Shown here: piece after piece, positions 53,647 to 63,475 of the stretch
Layout of the letters: every line of letters begins with the position of its first letter
Position numbering within the stretch: position 1 is the first letter of the stretch
Assembly: GCA_016716505.1 (NCBI GenBank)
Contig: JADJWF010000001.1
Coordinates: 434,001-498,000, forward strand
Origin: Verrucomicrobiota bacterium
GTDB taxonomy: Bacteria; Verrucomicrobiota; Verrucomicrobiia; Limisphaerales; J093
Reading direction: 5' to 3'
Length of the DNA stretch: 64,000 nucleotides
Notes under the pieces: generated by a model
Databases searched by the model: none
Seen by the model: the letters and a program-made list of their open reading frames with translations, nothing else
What the model was told of the DNA's origin: nothing
Made by a program: the position numbers and the translations under genes

Positions 53647-54585
53647 TCATCGGGTCTGGATCATGAACCGTGGGAAGACGACTTCCGCGACGACGATCAC
53701 GAGGAAGATCGCGCTGATCAGCGCGTTCATGCGGAAAAAGGCGGTGTTGACCCACTTGAGGCTGCGTTTGCGGGCCAGCCAGTGCTCCACCAGCAGGCAA
53801 CCCAGGATCAGCAGCAGGCCCACCAGGTAAGGCGCCCAGAACCGCGCGATCACCCCCAGAAGCGCCAGCAGCAGCCACATGAACACATGCGCCAGAAACG
53901 CGGCTTGCAACGCGTTCTTCACCCCCCAGCGCACCACCAGCGAATGCAGACCCTGGCGCCGATCGAACTCGTAGTCCTGGATCGCGTAAATGATGTCGAA
54001 TCCCACCAGCCAGAAGACAACGGCCAGTGCCAGCAGCAGGGGCACAAACGCACTGTGCTTGAGCGACAGCGCGCCGTCCCGCGTCGGGAAGAACTCAAGC
54101 CCACCCGTGACCGCCAACCAGGCGCCGAGGGGCGCCAGGGCCAGCGCCGCGCCCAGGAAAAAGTGCGTGAAGTCCGTGAAGCGTTTGGTCAGCGAGTAGA
54201 AACACACCGCAAACAGCGCCACGGGCGAAAGGTAGAAGCACACCGGGTTCAACAACCACGCGGCGATCACCAGCGCCGCCGCGCCCGCCAGGCACAACGC
54301 CCACGCGCCCGCCAGCGGAATCTCCCCGGTGGCCAGATGCCGGAGTGCTGTGCGCGGATTCGCCGCGTCGAACTTGCGATCCACGATGCGGTTGAAAGCC
54401 ATCGCGCACGTGCGCGCCCCGACCATCGCGAGCAAGATGAGCAGGAAGGTCCGCCAGCCCGGCCAGCCGCGGTTGTCCCGGGCGGCCAGCGCCATCGCGG
54501 CCAGGGCGAAGGGCAGCGCGAAGACCGTGTGGGAGAACTTCACGAACTCGGCCAGCTTTCGGAGCGCGCGGAGCGGAGCAAACAT
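53647..54585 (-). CDS. ubiA: UbiA-family prenyltransferase (4-hydroxybenzoate polyprenyltransferase-like)
   Basis: 312 residues with eight or nine membrane helices. The first Asp-rich motif NRIVDRKFDAANPRT is at 65-79 and the second DYEFDRRQGLHSL near 202-215, the Mg-prenyl-diphosphate sites of the UbiA family. It attaches a polyprenyl tail to an aromatic ring at the membrane in ubiquinone or menaquinone synthesis. In bacteria using the futalosine route the same family serves as MqnP, so the exact acceptor is open. It is convergent with the ABC permease, 31 bp apart. Confidence 0.9.
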   Translation of the reverse strand: MFAPLRALRKLAEFVKFSHTVFALPFALAAMALAARDNRGWPGWRTFLLILLAMVGARTCAMAFNRIVDRKFDAANPRTALRHLATGEIPLAGAWALCLAGAAALVIAAWLLNPVCFYLSPVALFAVCFYSLTKRFTDFTHFFLGAALALAPLGAWLAVTGGLEFFPTRDGALSLKHSAFVPLLLALAVVFWLVGFDIIYAIQDYEFDRRQGLHSLVVRWGVKNALQAAFLAHVFMWLLLALLGVIARFWAPYLVGLLLILGCLLVEHWLARKRSLKWVNTAFFRMNALISAIFLVIVVAEVVFPRFMIQTR

Positions 54586-54739
54586 CAGGGGTTTTCAGAA
54601 AGGGGAGGCTGAAGTGGACATCAGCCCGGGGTGTTCCGCCGACGGCCGCCGTGGCCCGCGTCGAACTGCGAATTGTCGGCGCAGGCCTTGTCACCCGGCC
54701 GGTTGCCCAGGAGACCGGATCCCGGCGAGGTACGGCGTC

Positions 54740-55732
54740 TCACGGGCAGAGCACGATTTTGCCCGCCACCTTGCCGGACTTGCCGATCGTGTGCTCTTCC
54801 TGCATGCGATGAGCGATGGCCGTGTCCGCAAGCGGCATGATGCGATCAATCCGCGGCTTGAGCCGCCCGCTGGCCAGCCAGTCGGCCAGGTCGTCCGCGG
54901 CGTCCCGCTGTTCGTCCGGATGGGCGCTGAACATCACGAAGCCGTGGATCGAACAGCCCTTGACGTAAAACGGCCCGACCGGAAAAGGCGGCCGGGCGGA
55001 GCGACCGGCCATGAGAATCATCCGGCCGCGCGGAGCCAAGCCCGCCACGACCTGGTCGAAGTCCGGTTCGCGGCTGGTTTCCCACCAGACGTTCACACCG
55101 CCGGGGGCGATCTTCCGCAAGGCGGTTTCCAGCGACTGGGTCGTGTAGTCAATCACGTGGTCCGCGCCGAGGTTCAGGGCGGCCTCGACGCGGTCACGTC
55201 CCCCGACGGTCGCGATGACCCGGGCCCCGAGGATTTTGGCGATCTGGAGCACGGTGGAACCAACGCCGCCACTGGCCCCGTGGATGAGAATGGTTTCGCG
55301 CCGCTGAAGCTGGGCGTGGGTGACCAGGCCCAGGTGCGCGGTGATGCCGACCAGAGCGATCGCCGCTGCCTGCTCATCCTTAACCTTGGGCGGCGTCGCG
55401 TACAGCCAGCATTCGTCCACGCACGCGTACTCCGCGAAGGTGCCCTGACGACCCAGCAGGCCCTGATTGCTGCCCCACACGCGGTCACCCGGTTCGAACC
55501 GCGTCACATCCGGTCCCACCGCTTCGACTACGCCGGCGAGGTCACAGCCAACGATGAACGGTTTGGGCAGGTCCATCTTCACGGTGCCGCTGCGGAGGTA
55601 GGTGTCAATGGGGTTCACCGACACGGCTTTTACCCGCACGAGCACCTTTGAACCCGAAGGTTTGGGCTCCGGCAGGTCGCCGTAGATGATGACCTCGGGC
55701 GGACCTGTTTCGTTGATGTAGGCGGCTTTCAT
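54740..55732 (-). CDS. NADPH:quinone oxidoreductase-like zinc-independent alcohol dehydrogenase
   Basis: 330 residues from the ATG at 55732. It begins MKAAYINETGPPEVIIYGDL, the MDR-superfamily quinone reductase opening, followed by VGCDLAGVVEAVG and a nucleotide-binding IHGASGGVGSTVLQIAKILGA (Rossmann GxGGVG). The catalytic and structural zinc cysteines of true alcohol dehydrogenases are absent. It reduces quinones or enones with NADPH in the cytoplasm. The gene begins 22 bp after the stop of the propeller gene and is likely co-transcribed with it. Confidence 0.88.
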   Translation of the reverse strand: MKAAYINETGPPEVIIYGDLPEPKPSGSKVLVRVKAVSVNPIDTYLRSGTVKMDLPKPFIVGCDLAGVVEAVGPDVTRFEPGDRVWGSNQGLLGRQGTFAEYACVDECWLYATPPKVKDEQAAAIALVGITAHLGLVTHAQLQRRETILIHGASGGVGSTVLQIAKILGARVIATVGGRDRVEAALNLGADHVIDYTTQSLETALRKIAPGGVNVWWETSREPDFDQVVAGLAPRGRMILMAGRSARPPFPVGPFYVKGCSIHGFVMFSAHPDEQRDAADDLADWLASGRLKPRIDRIMPLADTAIAHRMQEEHTIGKSGKVAGKIVLCP

Positions 55733-55754
55733 GGGCGCGACCCACGAAGCGTGC

Positions 55755-57110
55755 TCAGTCCGCGCGCCCGATGCAATAGAGCTTCTGGTTGGTGCGGATG
55801 AAGAGCTGCCCGTGCGCGGCGATGATCGTCGAGCGGGTGCGATCGTCGCCCGGCTCGCCCATCTGGGCCTGATGGGCAATGCTTCCGTCGGCGGCGTTCA
55901 CCACCACGACGTCCCCGCGAAAGTTCTGGAGGAAGATGCGGCCATCCGCGCCCGTGGGCGACGCCTCATACTTGGCGTTGCCCGGAGTCGCCACCTGCCA
56001 CTTCACCTTGCCGGATGCGGGATCCACGCGGGCGAGCGTCTTCTTGAGGTCGCTGAGAACGAAGAAGTCGCCCTGGTAAAACAGGGGCGTCGGCACGTCT
56101 GTGGTGACGTCGCGTTCGTCACGGCTGCTCCAGGCGATGTGGGAATCGTCCAGCAGACCGCTCCCGCCGGCCTTGATGGCGAAGATCGGCGCGGACTTCG
56201 GACCACACGCGAGGATCACGCCGCCGCCGGCGACGGGAGACGGTACCAGACGCCAGTGGCCGATCCGCGTCGGATTCCAGGTGCCCCAGCGCCACAACTC
56301 CCGGCCTGTGGCGGGGTCGTGGCCGGTCAGGCAATCGCCGCCCACCACGAGGATTTCCCGCCGCCCCTCGTGGGTGAAGGGAACGGGGCTGGTAAACGCC
56401 TCCCGCGACTCGGCCACCGCATCGGAAGGGCGCGTCACCTTCCAGAGGTCCTTGCCGGTGCGCGGGTCCACCGAAAGCAGGTACGACTCGATCGGTCCGC
56501 CGGCGCGGCCACGGCCGTTGACCGGAACGTCCCGCTGGAGCACCTGGATGATCAGTTGGTCCTCCAGGAGCAGCGGGCTGGCGGCGAAGGTCCACAGAAA
56601 GGCGAACTCGCCGAAGTCTGCGCACAGATTCCGCTCCCACAGCTTCTCGCCGGCGTGATTGAAGGCCACCAATTCGCCCGAGCCGTAGAAGAAGATCACC
56701 CGGTCGCCATCGGCGGCGGGCGAGGGCGAGGCGAAGTTGCTCAGGTTGTCGCGCGAAATCCGGTCGCCAGTGACCCGCCGCCAGAGTTCCCTGCCCGAGC
56801 GCCGGTCCAGCGCCAAGGCCAGTAGGTGGCCGCCCGCCGGGTCGGTCGAGGACACAAAGACGAGATCGTTCCAGACCACCGGCGTGGAGGCGGCCGGGCC
56901 AGGCATGGCCGCGGCCCAGCGGACGTTTTCCGTCTTCGAAAAGGTTGCGGGCAGATTGGTTTCCGTGGTCGAGCCGTTGAAAAACGGCCCGCGCCAGTGC
57001 GGCCAGTTGCTGGTCGCCCCTTGAGCGACGGCCAGACCGCTGAAGAGGCTGACCCCCGCCAGCGCCAGCGGGCGGAGAACCGTTCGGAAGTGCTGTTTTG
57101 TGAAGTTCAT
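55755..57110 (-). CDS. Secreted PQQ-type beta-propeller protein
   Basis: 451 residues from the ATG at 57110. A signal peptide (LRPLALAGVSLFSGLAVAQG) precedes WPHWRGPFFNGSTTETNLPA, and blades with DRRSGRELW, DPRTGKDLW, DPATGRELW and DPASGKVKW. It resembles the protein at 31853-33148 in length and blade pattern, and both lack recognisable dehydrogenase active-site residues. The two probably arose by duplication. The longer in-frame start adds 96 residues that do not look coding. Confidence 0.88.
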   Translation of the reverse strand: MNFTKQHFRTVLRPLALAGVSLFSGLAVAQGATSNWPHWRGPFFNGSTTETNLPATFSKTENVRWAAAMPGPAASTPVVWNDLVFVSSTDPAGGHLLALALDRRSGRELWRRVTGDRISRDNLSNFASPSPAADGDRVIFFYGSGELVAFNHAGEKLWERNLCADFGEFAFLWTFAASPLLLEDQLIIQVLQRDVPVNGRGRAGGPIESYLLSVDPRTGKDLWKVTRPSDAVAESREAFTSPVPFTHEGRREILVVGGDCLTGHDPATGRELWRWGTWNPTRIGHWRLVPSPVAGGGVILACGPKSAPIFAIKAGGSGLLDDSHIAWSSRDERDVTTDVPTPLFYQGDFFVLSDLKKTLARVDPASGKVKWQVATPGNAKYEASPTGADGRIFLQNFRGDVVVVNAADGSIAHQAQMGEPGDDRTRSTIIAAHGQLFIRTNQKLYCIGRAD

Positions 57111-57397
57111 GGCCGCCGAAAGTAGCGGCGAACCGCCGGCCCGCAAAAACGTTCGCGCTTCCAAGCCCTCGCCGCGAAGGCGGAAGACTTGCGAACAAAC
57201 CCGTGCCCCTCCCGCGTTGCCCACTGAGACTCGGGTCCTTTGGCACCGCGTTGCCTCGTGGCCGGATGACGGCGGTTGACCCGTAAACGTGGACGGGCAT
57301 GACAACGTTCCTCGTCCCGCCTGAAACGGGCACGCGACTGCCGCCGCCCGGAGAATCACTTCGACACTTCCGGCACCCGCCGCTAGGGTTCCGGTCA

Positions 57398-57829
57398 ATG
57401 AAAGTCCTGTTTCTGAACGGTCCGAACCTCAACCTACTGGGCACGCGCGAGCCGGAGGTTTACGGCCGCCAGACCCTTGCCGACATTGAACGCGAGGTGC
57501 GCGCCCGGGCGCTGGCACGGGGCATCGAGGTGGATTTCCGGCAATCGAATCACGAGGGCGAGTTGGTGGATTGGATTCAGCAGGCCCGGGGCAGTGCGGA
57601 CGTGCTGGTGCTCAATGCCGCCGCCTACACGCATACCAGCGTGGCGCTGCGCGACGCCATCGTCGCCGCCGCGGTGCCAGCCATCGAGATTCATCTCTCG
57701 AACATCCATGCCCGCGAGGAGTTTCGTCACCGGTCGCTGGTGGCACCCGTCTGTCGGGGCGTGATCTGTGGGTTTGGTGCCGGTTCCTACCTTCTGGCGC
57801 TGGAGGCGGCCGGGATGGTTTCAGCTTGA
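57398..57829 (+). CDS. aroQ: 3-dehydroquinate dehydratase, type II
   Basis: 143 residues from the ATG at 57398. It has the complete type II signature: FLNGPNLNLLGTREPEVYG (5-23; catalytic Tyr22, Arg17), FRQSNHEGELVDWIQ, LVLNAAAYTHTSVALRDA and IEIHLSNIHAREEFRHRS with the active-site His. It dehydrates 3-dehydroquinate in the shikimate pathway as a dodecamer. A longer frame to 57299 is not needed, since the enzyme starts at MKVLFLNG. Confidence 0.95.
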   Translation: MKVLFLNGPNLNLLGTREPEVYGRQTLADIEREVRARALARGIEVDFRQSNHEGELVDWIQQARGSADVLVLNAAAYTHTSVALRDAIVAAAVPAIEIHLSNIHAREEFRHRSLVAPVCRGVICGFGAGSYLLALEAAGMVSA

Positions 57830-58175
57830 GAACCGGCTTCGCGTCCGGCGGCTGAATGGGCTGAACGAACCCAGACAACGGCTGGCTTACCGTTACTACC
57901 GCCCCGCCATTCACGCCTTTTTGATCGCGGCGACGAAGACTCGGAACGGTGCAGCCACAAGAATTTCCCCGTGCCCCTTGCGCTCGGGTTGCTGGTGGCA
58001 AACCACCCGCGCTCCGCACCTAACTCCGGCTGCCGCGCTCTCCGCTGCCCAAAATGGCGGTGGAGCGTGAACGCCGCCGACAGCGGACGACACGACAGAA
58101 ACGCTGGACACATGGCTCATGAAAGGCTCAAGTGACTCCTGAGAAAGTGACCCTTCGCCGGGTCAAACGAAAAAT
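57830..58175. other. Intergenic region between aroQ and the second LamG protein
   Basis: About 345 bp with no recognisable gene or RNA. The last 40 bases before the ATG at 58176 are AT-richer and are likely the promoter/leader of the LamG protein. No clear -35/-10 pair could be fixed. Confidence 0.35.
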
Positions 58176-61100
58176 ATGAAACATTCAACCGACAAACGAT
58201 TCCTGCAGTTCGCCTGCGGGATGCTGGTCGCGTCCGGTCTTACCGCCGGGCACGCCGACTACGCCAGCCAGGTGCTGGCCAATAATCCGGTCGCCTACTG
58301 GCGACTCAACGACAACGTCACCGTGCCGGCGGGAGACGTCGCCCGCAACAGCGGCAGCCTCGGCTCGGCAGTGGATGGTTTTTATACGGGCAATGCGCAG
58401 CACCCGGCACCCGGTGCCCTCGTAGGCAGTTCGGATACATCGGCCGGCTTCGATGCCTCCGCTTCTTCGGTGGTCAACATCCCTTACTCGGCGGCCATGA
58501 ACCCCAACGGGGCCTTCACCGTGGAAGCCTGGTTGAGCCCGAACGTGGAGCACCCCGCAGGGACCCTGACCTGTGCTTTGTCTTCCGGCCAATTCGGTGA
58601 TCCGCGGTCCGGCTGGTTGATTTACCAGAGCGACACGGGCTGGAACTTGCGCATGTACCACCAGCAGGGCCTGGCAACCTCCTTGAACATCACCGGCGGC
58701 CCGGCTCCCACAGCCGGCACCTGGTATCACGTCGCGGCCGTTTATGACGGCACGACCGCCAAGGTGTACGTGAACGGCGTCGAGCGCGCCTCCGGAACGC
58801 CGACGGGGTATGTTCCCAGCGCGGGCGGAGCGATGTTCATCGGCGGACGCAGTGACGGTTCGTTCTGGTGGAATGGTTTTGCCGATGAAGTCGCTGTGTA
58901 CGACAAGGCGCTGACGGCGGCCGAAATTGCCAGCCGCTATCAGAACGGGATCAGCGCTTCGCCGTCCACCCCGTACAACCAGTTGATTCTGGCGAGCGCG
59001 CCCTTGGCGTATTATCGCCTCAATGAGCCCACCTATGTTCCGCCCGCCACGCTGCCGGTGGCCCAAAACCTTGGCAGTGCCGGAGCCGCGCTGAACGGCG
59101 AATGGAATCCCGGCGCCAAGGCTCAGGAAGCCGGCCCCCGGCCCCCCAGCTACAGCGGCTTTGCGGCGGACAATGCCGCCGGTGGATTCAACGGCCTCGC
59201 CGGTCACGTGGGCACGCCGGCGACCCTGAACGACTACACCGCCTTCACCATGATGGGATGGGTCAAGCGCGGAGCGATTCGCTCGGGTCGGGGCGGCTAC
59301 TTTGGCCAGAACGACCTGCTCGAGTTCGGGGACGCCGACAATGGCGCGAACATCGAGGCGTGGAGCAGTGCCAGCGGTCAGATCAAGATTCCCTATCCCT
59401 TCGCTGACGACGAGTGGGGTCACCTGGCACTGGTCGGCGACGGCACCAAGATTGTGCTCTATGTCAACGGGGTCGCCGCTTCCACGCTGAACTCGACGGT
59501 GGGGAGTTACGGCAGCAGCGGGTTCAATTTCAACATCGGTGGTGGCGGTGTCTTCAACGCCTCGGGAGATGTCTTCCGCGGCAACATTGACGAAGTCGCC
59601 CTCTTCGACAAGGCGCTCACAGCCGCTCAAATCCAGCAGATTTATTACGCAGCCAACATCGCGCCGAAGATCACCACTCAACCTGTAGCGCCCGATCGCG
59701 AGCTCTCCGAGGGCAACCCGCTGAACCTGTCGGTTGCCGCCTCCGGAACACCGCCGCTGTCCTACCAGTGGCGCAGGGGCGGCCAGAATTTGCCGGGCCA
59801 AACCTCGGCCACGCTGAGCATTCCCAGCCTGACGCTGGCGGATTCCGGCGCGTATGACGTGGTGGTCACCAATCCGTACGGCTCCGCAACCAGCGCGGCG
59901 GTCACGATCAACGTGAAGCCGGCGGAGACGGTCCCGCCGACACTGGCGTACGCCACGGGCAATCGGTACTTCAACCAGGTCCGGGTGTGGTTCTCCGAGG
60001 GCGTTGACCCGGTGACGGCGCAGACGGCCGCCAATTACCAGTTGTCGGGCGGTGTCACCGTCCTGTCGGCGGCGGTGGCGGCGGCTCCCGGTAACCCCGG
60101 CGACAACGAAGTGGTTCTGACCACCTCCGCGCAAACTCCGGGCACGATGTACACCCTCACGGTGAGCAACGTGAAGGACCAGAGCCTCGCGGGCAATGTC
60201 ATCGCCCCGGGCAGCACGATTCAATTCTCCTCGTGGGCCATCGTCCAAGGACTCGAGTTTGAGCACTACAACAACCTGCCCGGCGCCGGGGATGGCGACA
60301 TCACGCGCGCCTTGCAGGATCCGCGCGTCATCGCCGGCACGCCGACGACCTACGCGCTCATGACCGGGGATTTCAGCACGCGCAACGTGTTCCCGACCGA
60401 CGCGAACGAAAACCATCTGGTGCGCATGACAGGCTGGATTACGCCGACGGTGTCCGGCCAGTACGACTTCTTCATCAACGCCGACGACGCGGCACGGCTG
60501 TACCTCAGCCCGAATGAAATCATCCCCGACCCGGCGACGGCTACCCCGATCGCGGTGGAGACGGACTGCTGCGACGCGTTCCAGGAACCGGGCACGCTGA
60601 ACGATGATGGGGTCACCTCCCCGACCACCACCTCGCCTATCCAGTTGACCGCGGGTCAGCGCTACGGCGTGCTGGCCTTACTGAAAGAGGCGGGCGGCGG
60701 GGACTACCTGCGCATCGCCTGGCGCAAGACGGATGACTTCACCCCGGCCGGGGATCTGCAGCCCATCCCGGCACAGTTCCTCTCCACCGCGGTGGATCCC
60801 AACGTGGACATTGTGTTCACCACGCAGCCGAGCGACCAGCAGTCGGTGCCGGCGACGGGTACGGAATTCGCCTCGCGGAACTTCGCCGTCAACAACGGCG
60901 GCATGACGGTGGTCAACACCGAAGACAAGGTGCCAAGCGAGCCTTGGGAATACAGTGCTGGCGAGTGGGCAGCGGGCGCCGCGGCGGACAGTTGCACCGG
61001 GCCGTTCAACTCTCGGCTGATCAGTCCGGCGTTCACGGTGCCGCAGACCAGCGATGTCACGCTGTCATTCGTTCACCGGTACAACATGGAGCCGGACCTG

Positions 61101-61823
61101 TGGGATGCCGGTCAGGTGTTGTACAGCGTCAACGGCGGCCCCTTCACACCGGTCAACCCGGGTAACTTCACCGCCAACGGCTACGCGGCGGGGAACATCA
61201 TCGGCACGGGGCCGATTCAAGGACAGCGTGGTTTCAACGGAACTTCCCCGGGTTACGGCAGCGGCCAGTTCATCACCAGCACCGTGCTGCTGGGCCGCTT
61301 CAATCAGAACGACACTGTGGCGGTGCAGTTCCTGATGGCGTGGGACGACTGCGCCACCGCCGAGGCGCCGAACTGGGTGATCAAGAGCTTCCAGCTCACT
61401 TACGGCGTGGTGCAGCCGGTGACGTTCCAGGCGGCTGCGACCGCCTCCCGTCGTGGGCAGTCACTGCCGGTTTCCTACCAGTGGCAGCGAAATGACGGCG
61501 CGGGCTGGGTAAATATCCCGAATGAAACGGGCAGCTCCTACTACTTCGTGCCCGTGGCGGCGGACTTCAGCGCCCAGTTCCGGGTGCTGGCAGCCGTGCC
61601 GGGCAAATCCGTGGCGAGCAACCCGGTGCGGGTCTCGACCGAGCCGGTGGGCCCACCGGAGATCGCGATCGCACGCGGCGCCGGCGGCATCACCATCACC
61701 TACACGGGAACGCTCCAGTCAGCCACGACCGTGCAGGGGCCGTACAGCGTCGTGGCGGGCGCGAGCAGCCCGTACACCGTGCCAAATCCGACGGACACGA
61801 AGTTCTTCCGCGCGGTCAAGTAG
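58176..61823 (+). CDS. Large secreted LamG/Ig/PA14-like protein
   Basis: 1215 residues. A signal peptide (LQFACGMLVASGLTAGHA) is followed by ADYASQVLANNPVAYWRLND. Two LamG domains (about 30-255 and 265-485) end in DEVAVYDKALTAAEI and DEVALFDKALTAAQI. An Ig-like domain is at ~495-585, then a bacterial Ig/SwmB-like segment (VRVWFSEGVDPVTAQTAANY, ~590-680). A PA14-like domain is at ~690-865 (YDFFINADDAARLYL). A further strand-rich region with cysteines leads to a C-terminal LQSATTVQGPYSVVAG...FFRAVK tail shared with the LamG protein at 13511. Surface glycan binding is likely; the ligand is unknown. Confidence 0.88.
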   Translation: MKHSTDKRFLQFACGMLVASGLTAGHADYASQVLANNPVAYWRLNDNVTVPAGDVARNSGSLGSAVDGFYTGNAQHPAPGALVGSSDTSAGFDASASSVVNIPYSAAMNPNGAFTVEAWLSPNVEHPAGTLTCALSSGQFGDPRSGWLIYQSDTGWNLRMYHQQGLATSLNITGGPAPTAGTWYHVAAVYDGTTAKVYVNGVERASGTPTGYVPSAGGAMFIGGRSDGSFWWNGFADEVAVYDKALTAAEIASRYQNGISASPSTPYNQLILASAPLAYYRLNEPTYVPPATLPVAQNLGSAGAALNGEWNPGAKAQEAGPRPPSYSGFAADNAAGGFNGLAGHVGTPATLNDYTAFTMMGWVKRGAIRSGRGGYFGQNDLLEFGDADNGANIEAWSSASGQIKIPYPFADDEWGHLALVGDGTKIVLYVNGVAASTLNSTVGSYGSSGFNFNIGGGGVFNASGDVFRGNIDEVALFDKALTAAQIQQIYYAANIAPKITTQPVAPDRELSEGNPLNLSVAASGTPPLSYQWRRGGQNLPGQTSATLSIPSLTLADSGAYDVVVTNPYGSATSAAVTINVKPAETVPPTLAYATGNRYFNQVRVWFSEGVDPVTAQTAANYQLSGGVTVLSAAVAAAPGNPGDNEVVLTTSAQTPGTMYTLTVSNVKDQSLAGNVIAPGSTIQFSSWAIVQGLEFEHYNNLPGAGDGDITRALQDPRVIAGTPTTYALMTGDFSTRNVFPTDANENHLVRMTGWITPTVSGQYDFFINADDAARLYLSPNEIIPDPATATPIAVETDCCDAFQEPGTLNDDGVTSPTTTSPIQLTAGQRYGVLALLKEAGGGDYLRIAWRKTDDFTPAGDLQPIPAQFLSTAVDPNVDIVFTTQPSDQQSVPATGTEFASRNFAVNNGGMTVVNTEDKVPSEPWEYSAGEWAAGAAADSCTGPFNSRLISPAFTVPQTSDVTLSFVHRYNMEPDLWDAGQVLYSVNGGPFTPVNPGNFTANGYAAGNIIGTGPIQGQRGFNGTSPGYGSGQFITSTVLLGRFNQNDTVAVQFLMAWDDCATAEAPNWVIKSFQLTYGVVQPVTFQAAATASRRGQSLPVSYQWQRNDGAGWVNIPNETGSSYYFVPVAADFSAQFRVLAAVPGKSVASNPVRVSTEPVGPPEIAIARGAGGITITYTGTLQSATTVQGPYSVVAGASSPYTVPNPTDTKFFRAVK

Positions 61824-61871
61824 TCCGTGCTGAGTGCCCGGTCTGAAGCGACCGGGACACGATCGAATCAC

Positions 61872-61904
61872 AAGGCCGGGAAGGCAGTCCTTCCCGGCCT
61901 TTTT
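61872..61904 (+). terminator. Rho-independent terminator after the second LamG gene
   Basis: A 13-bp perfect stem, AAGGCCGGGAAGG / CCTTCCCGGCCTT, closes a CAGT loop and is followed by a T tract, 48 bp after the stop. It fits termination of the LamG gene. Because the stem starts with AA it could also act on the opposite strand for the downstream esterase. Confidence 0.92.
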
Positions 61905-61949
61905 GTCACCGGACCGCAGGGCTCGTTTCCGCGTCTCGCTTCGCCGTCC

Positions 61950-62579
61950 TCAGCCCGGGTGGGTGTAGGCGCGCTCGATGAAGTTACGGACGACCGCCAA
62001 TTCCGCCTCGCCCGCGATGGTGTGTTCCTTCTCGAACTCGTGCCACTCGATGTTCAGCCCGCCGCGCCGGAGGGTCTCGACCTGCCGGCGCACCATCGCA
62101 ATTGGCAGCAGGGGATCGCGGGTTCCATGCGTCAGGAGAAAACGCTGTTCCCGCGCGACGGGCGACAACTCCCGCAGCAGCGTCTCCGGCGCGTGCGCGT
62201 AGCCACTGATGCCGACGCAGGCCGCGAACCGCTCCGGGTGGCGCGCGCCCATTTCGAGCGTCATCAGGCATCCTTGCGAGAAGCCGAACATCACCGTGTC
62301 CCCGACGCGGAAACCGCGGCGCGGCAGGTCGCGCAACAGCTCGGTCAACAGGGCGCGGCTGCGCACAATGCCCGGTTCCGGCTGTTCGTAGAGGTCGTAC
62401 CACGAGTAGCCGCCGAAGTAGTCGTCCGGCGCATTCACCAGCAGGTAGTTGAGCCAGGGCAGGCCCAGTTCGCCGGGCAACCAGCGAAAGCCCTCCATGC
62501 TGTCCCCCAGCCCGTGCAGGACGATCATCAAACGCCGGGAGGCGACTTCCTGCGCGGGAATCAAATCCGTCTCAAGCAT
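61950..62579 (-). CDS. Phospholipase/carboxylesterase-type alpha/beta hydrolase
   Basis: 209 residues from the ATG at 62579. The oxyanion loop LHGLGD is at 21-26, the nucleophile elbow GFSQG at 99-103 (Ser101), the Asp in THGTRDPLLP and the His in FEKEHTIAGE near the C-terminus. This is the small serine esterase family (phospholipase/carboxylesterase). No signal peptide is seen, so it is cytoplasmic. Upstream in-frame codons exist but the domain starts here. Confidence 0.88.
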   Translation of the reverse strand: MLETDLIPAQEVASRRLMIVLHGLGDSMEGFRWLPGELGLPWLNYLLVNAPDDYFGGYSWYDLYEQPEPGIVRSRALLTELLRDLPRRGFRVGDTVMFGFSQGCLMTLEMGARHPERFAACVGISGYAHAPETLLRELSPVAREQRFLLTHGTRDPLLPIAMVRRQVETLRRGGLNIEWHEFEKEHTIAGEAELAVVRNFIERAYTHPG

Positions 62580-62706
62580 GGCCAAGGGTAGAATTGGGCT
62601 CCGGCCCGGTGGAAGTGCGAAGCGCGGAGCCACCGCCGGCACTACACCGTGATGGCGGGAGACGCTCCGGATCTCCCGGCTGCCCCGCCCCTGACCCACT
62701 GCGGGT

Positions 62707-63423
62707 TCACCAGAATTGCCACGCGCCCTTCCACGCCACCCAGATTCCCAGGAGGCAGTTCGTCACGGCATGGGCGGTCATGGCCTCACCCAAACTGCCG
62801 CTGCGCAAGACCAGCCACTGGTAGGCCGCGCCACAGATCAGGCCGGCCAGCCATTGTTCGTGGGCCAGACCGAAGAACGCCACCGTGACCAGGAACGGGA
62901 CCGGCAGGAACTGCTTGAGCGAAACACTCGTGAAGTCGGATTTGGCGATGAACCGGTAAAGAAACGACCGGTAAAAGGCCTCCTCGATCGGCGGAACCAC
63001 CAGCGTGCTGCCCACAATGCGGACGAGAATGAAAAACCACGCCAGGATCGCCCCGTGACCAAACGCGACATGGGGATTCCAGACAGCCGCCGCCTGTTCG
63101 GCCGCGGGCTTGGCCTTGCTCAACCCCAGCTTTACGAACAACTCGCTCGTCTTCGGATACCACGGGTCCAGGCCCACCCAGACCACGAACACCGCGATCC
63201 CGACCAGCACCGCCGGGACGCTGAACTTCCAGCGCATCTCGGTCACGAGCGGCCAGACCAGCCACACCAGCCAGACGCCCACCGCCGTCTTCCCGGCGTA
63301 CACCCAGTACTTCGAGGCGTCGCCGAATTCGCCTTGGAAAACCGTCAACCCGACAAAGATGACGAACGGCAGGACCCGCGCCAGCAGAGGCGAGTCGGCG
63401 AGCTTCTTGCGTAAAGCATCCAT
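62707..63423 (-). CDS. CPBP-family intramembrane glutamic protease, PEP-CTERM-associated type
   Basis: 238 residues with about seven membrane helices. The CPBP/Abi active-site motifs are EEAFYR at 147-152 (EExxxR), FGLAHEQW with His188 and TAHAVTN with His218. The length and the VVPPIEEAFYRSFLYR context match the CAAX-protease-related proteins that accompany PEP-CTERM systems. In keeping with that, a PEP-CTERM protein is encoded at 35742. Its substrate is unknown. Confidence 0.87.
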   Translation of the reverse strand: MDALRKKLADSPLLARVLPFVIFVGLTVFQGEFGDASKYWVYAGKTAVGVWLVWLVWPLVTEMRWKFSVPAVLVGIAVFVVWVGLDPWYPKTSELFVKLGLSKAKPAAEQAAAVWNPHVAFGHGAILAWFFILVRIVGSTLVVPPIEEAFYRSFLYRFIAKSDFTSVSLKQFLPVPFLVTVAFFGLAHEQWLAGLICGAAYQWLVLRSGSLGEAMTAHAVTNCLLGIWVAWKGAWQFW

Positions 63424-63475
63424 GTCGCCATTCCAGCGGAGACCCGCGCGCCGGCAAGCGGAATCGGCCTTCCCG

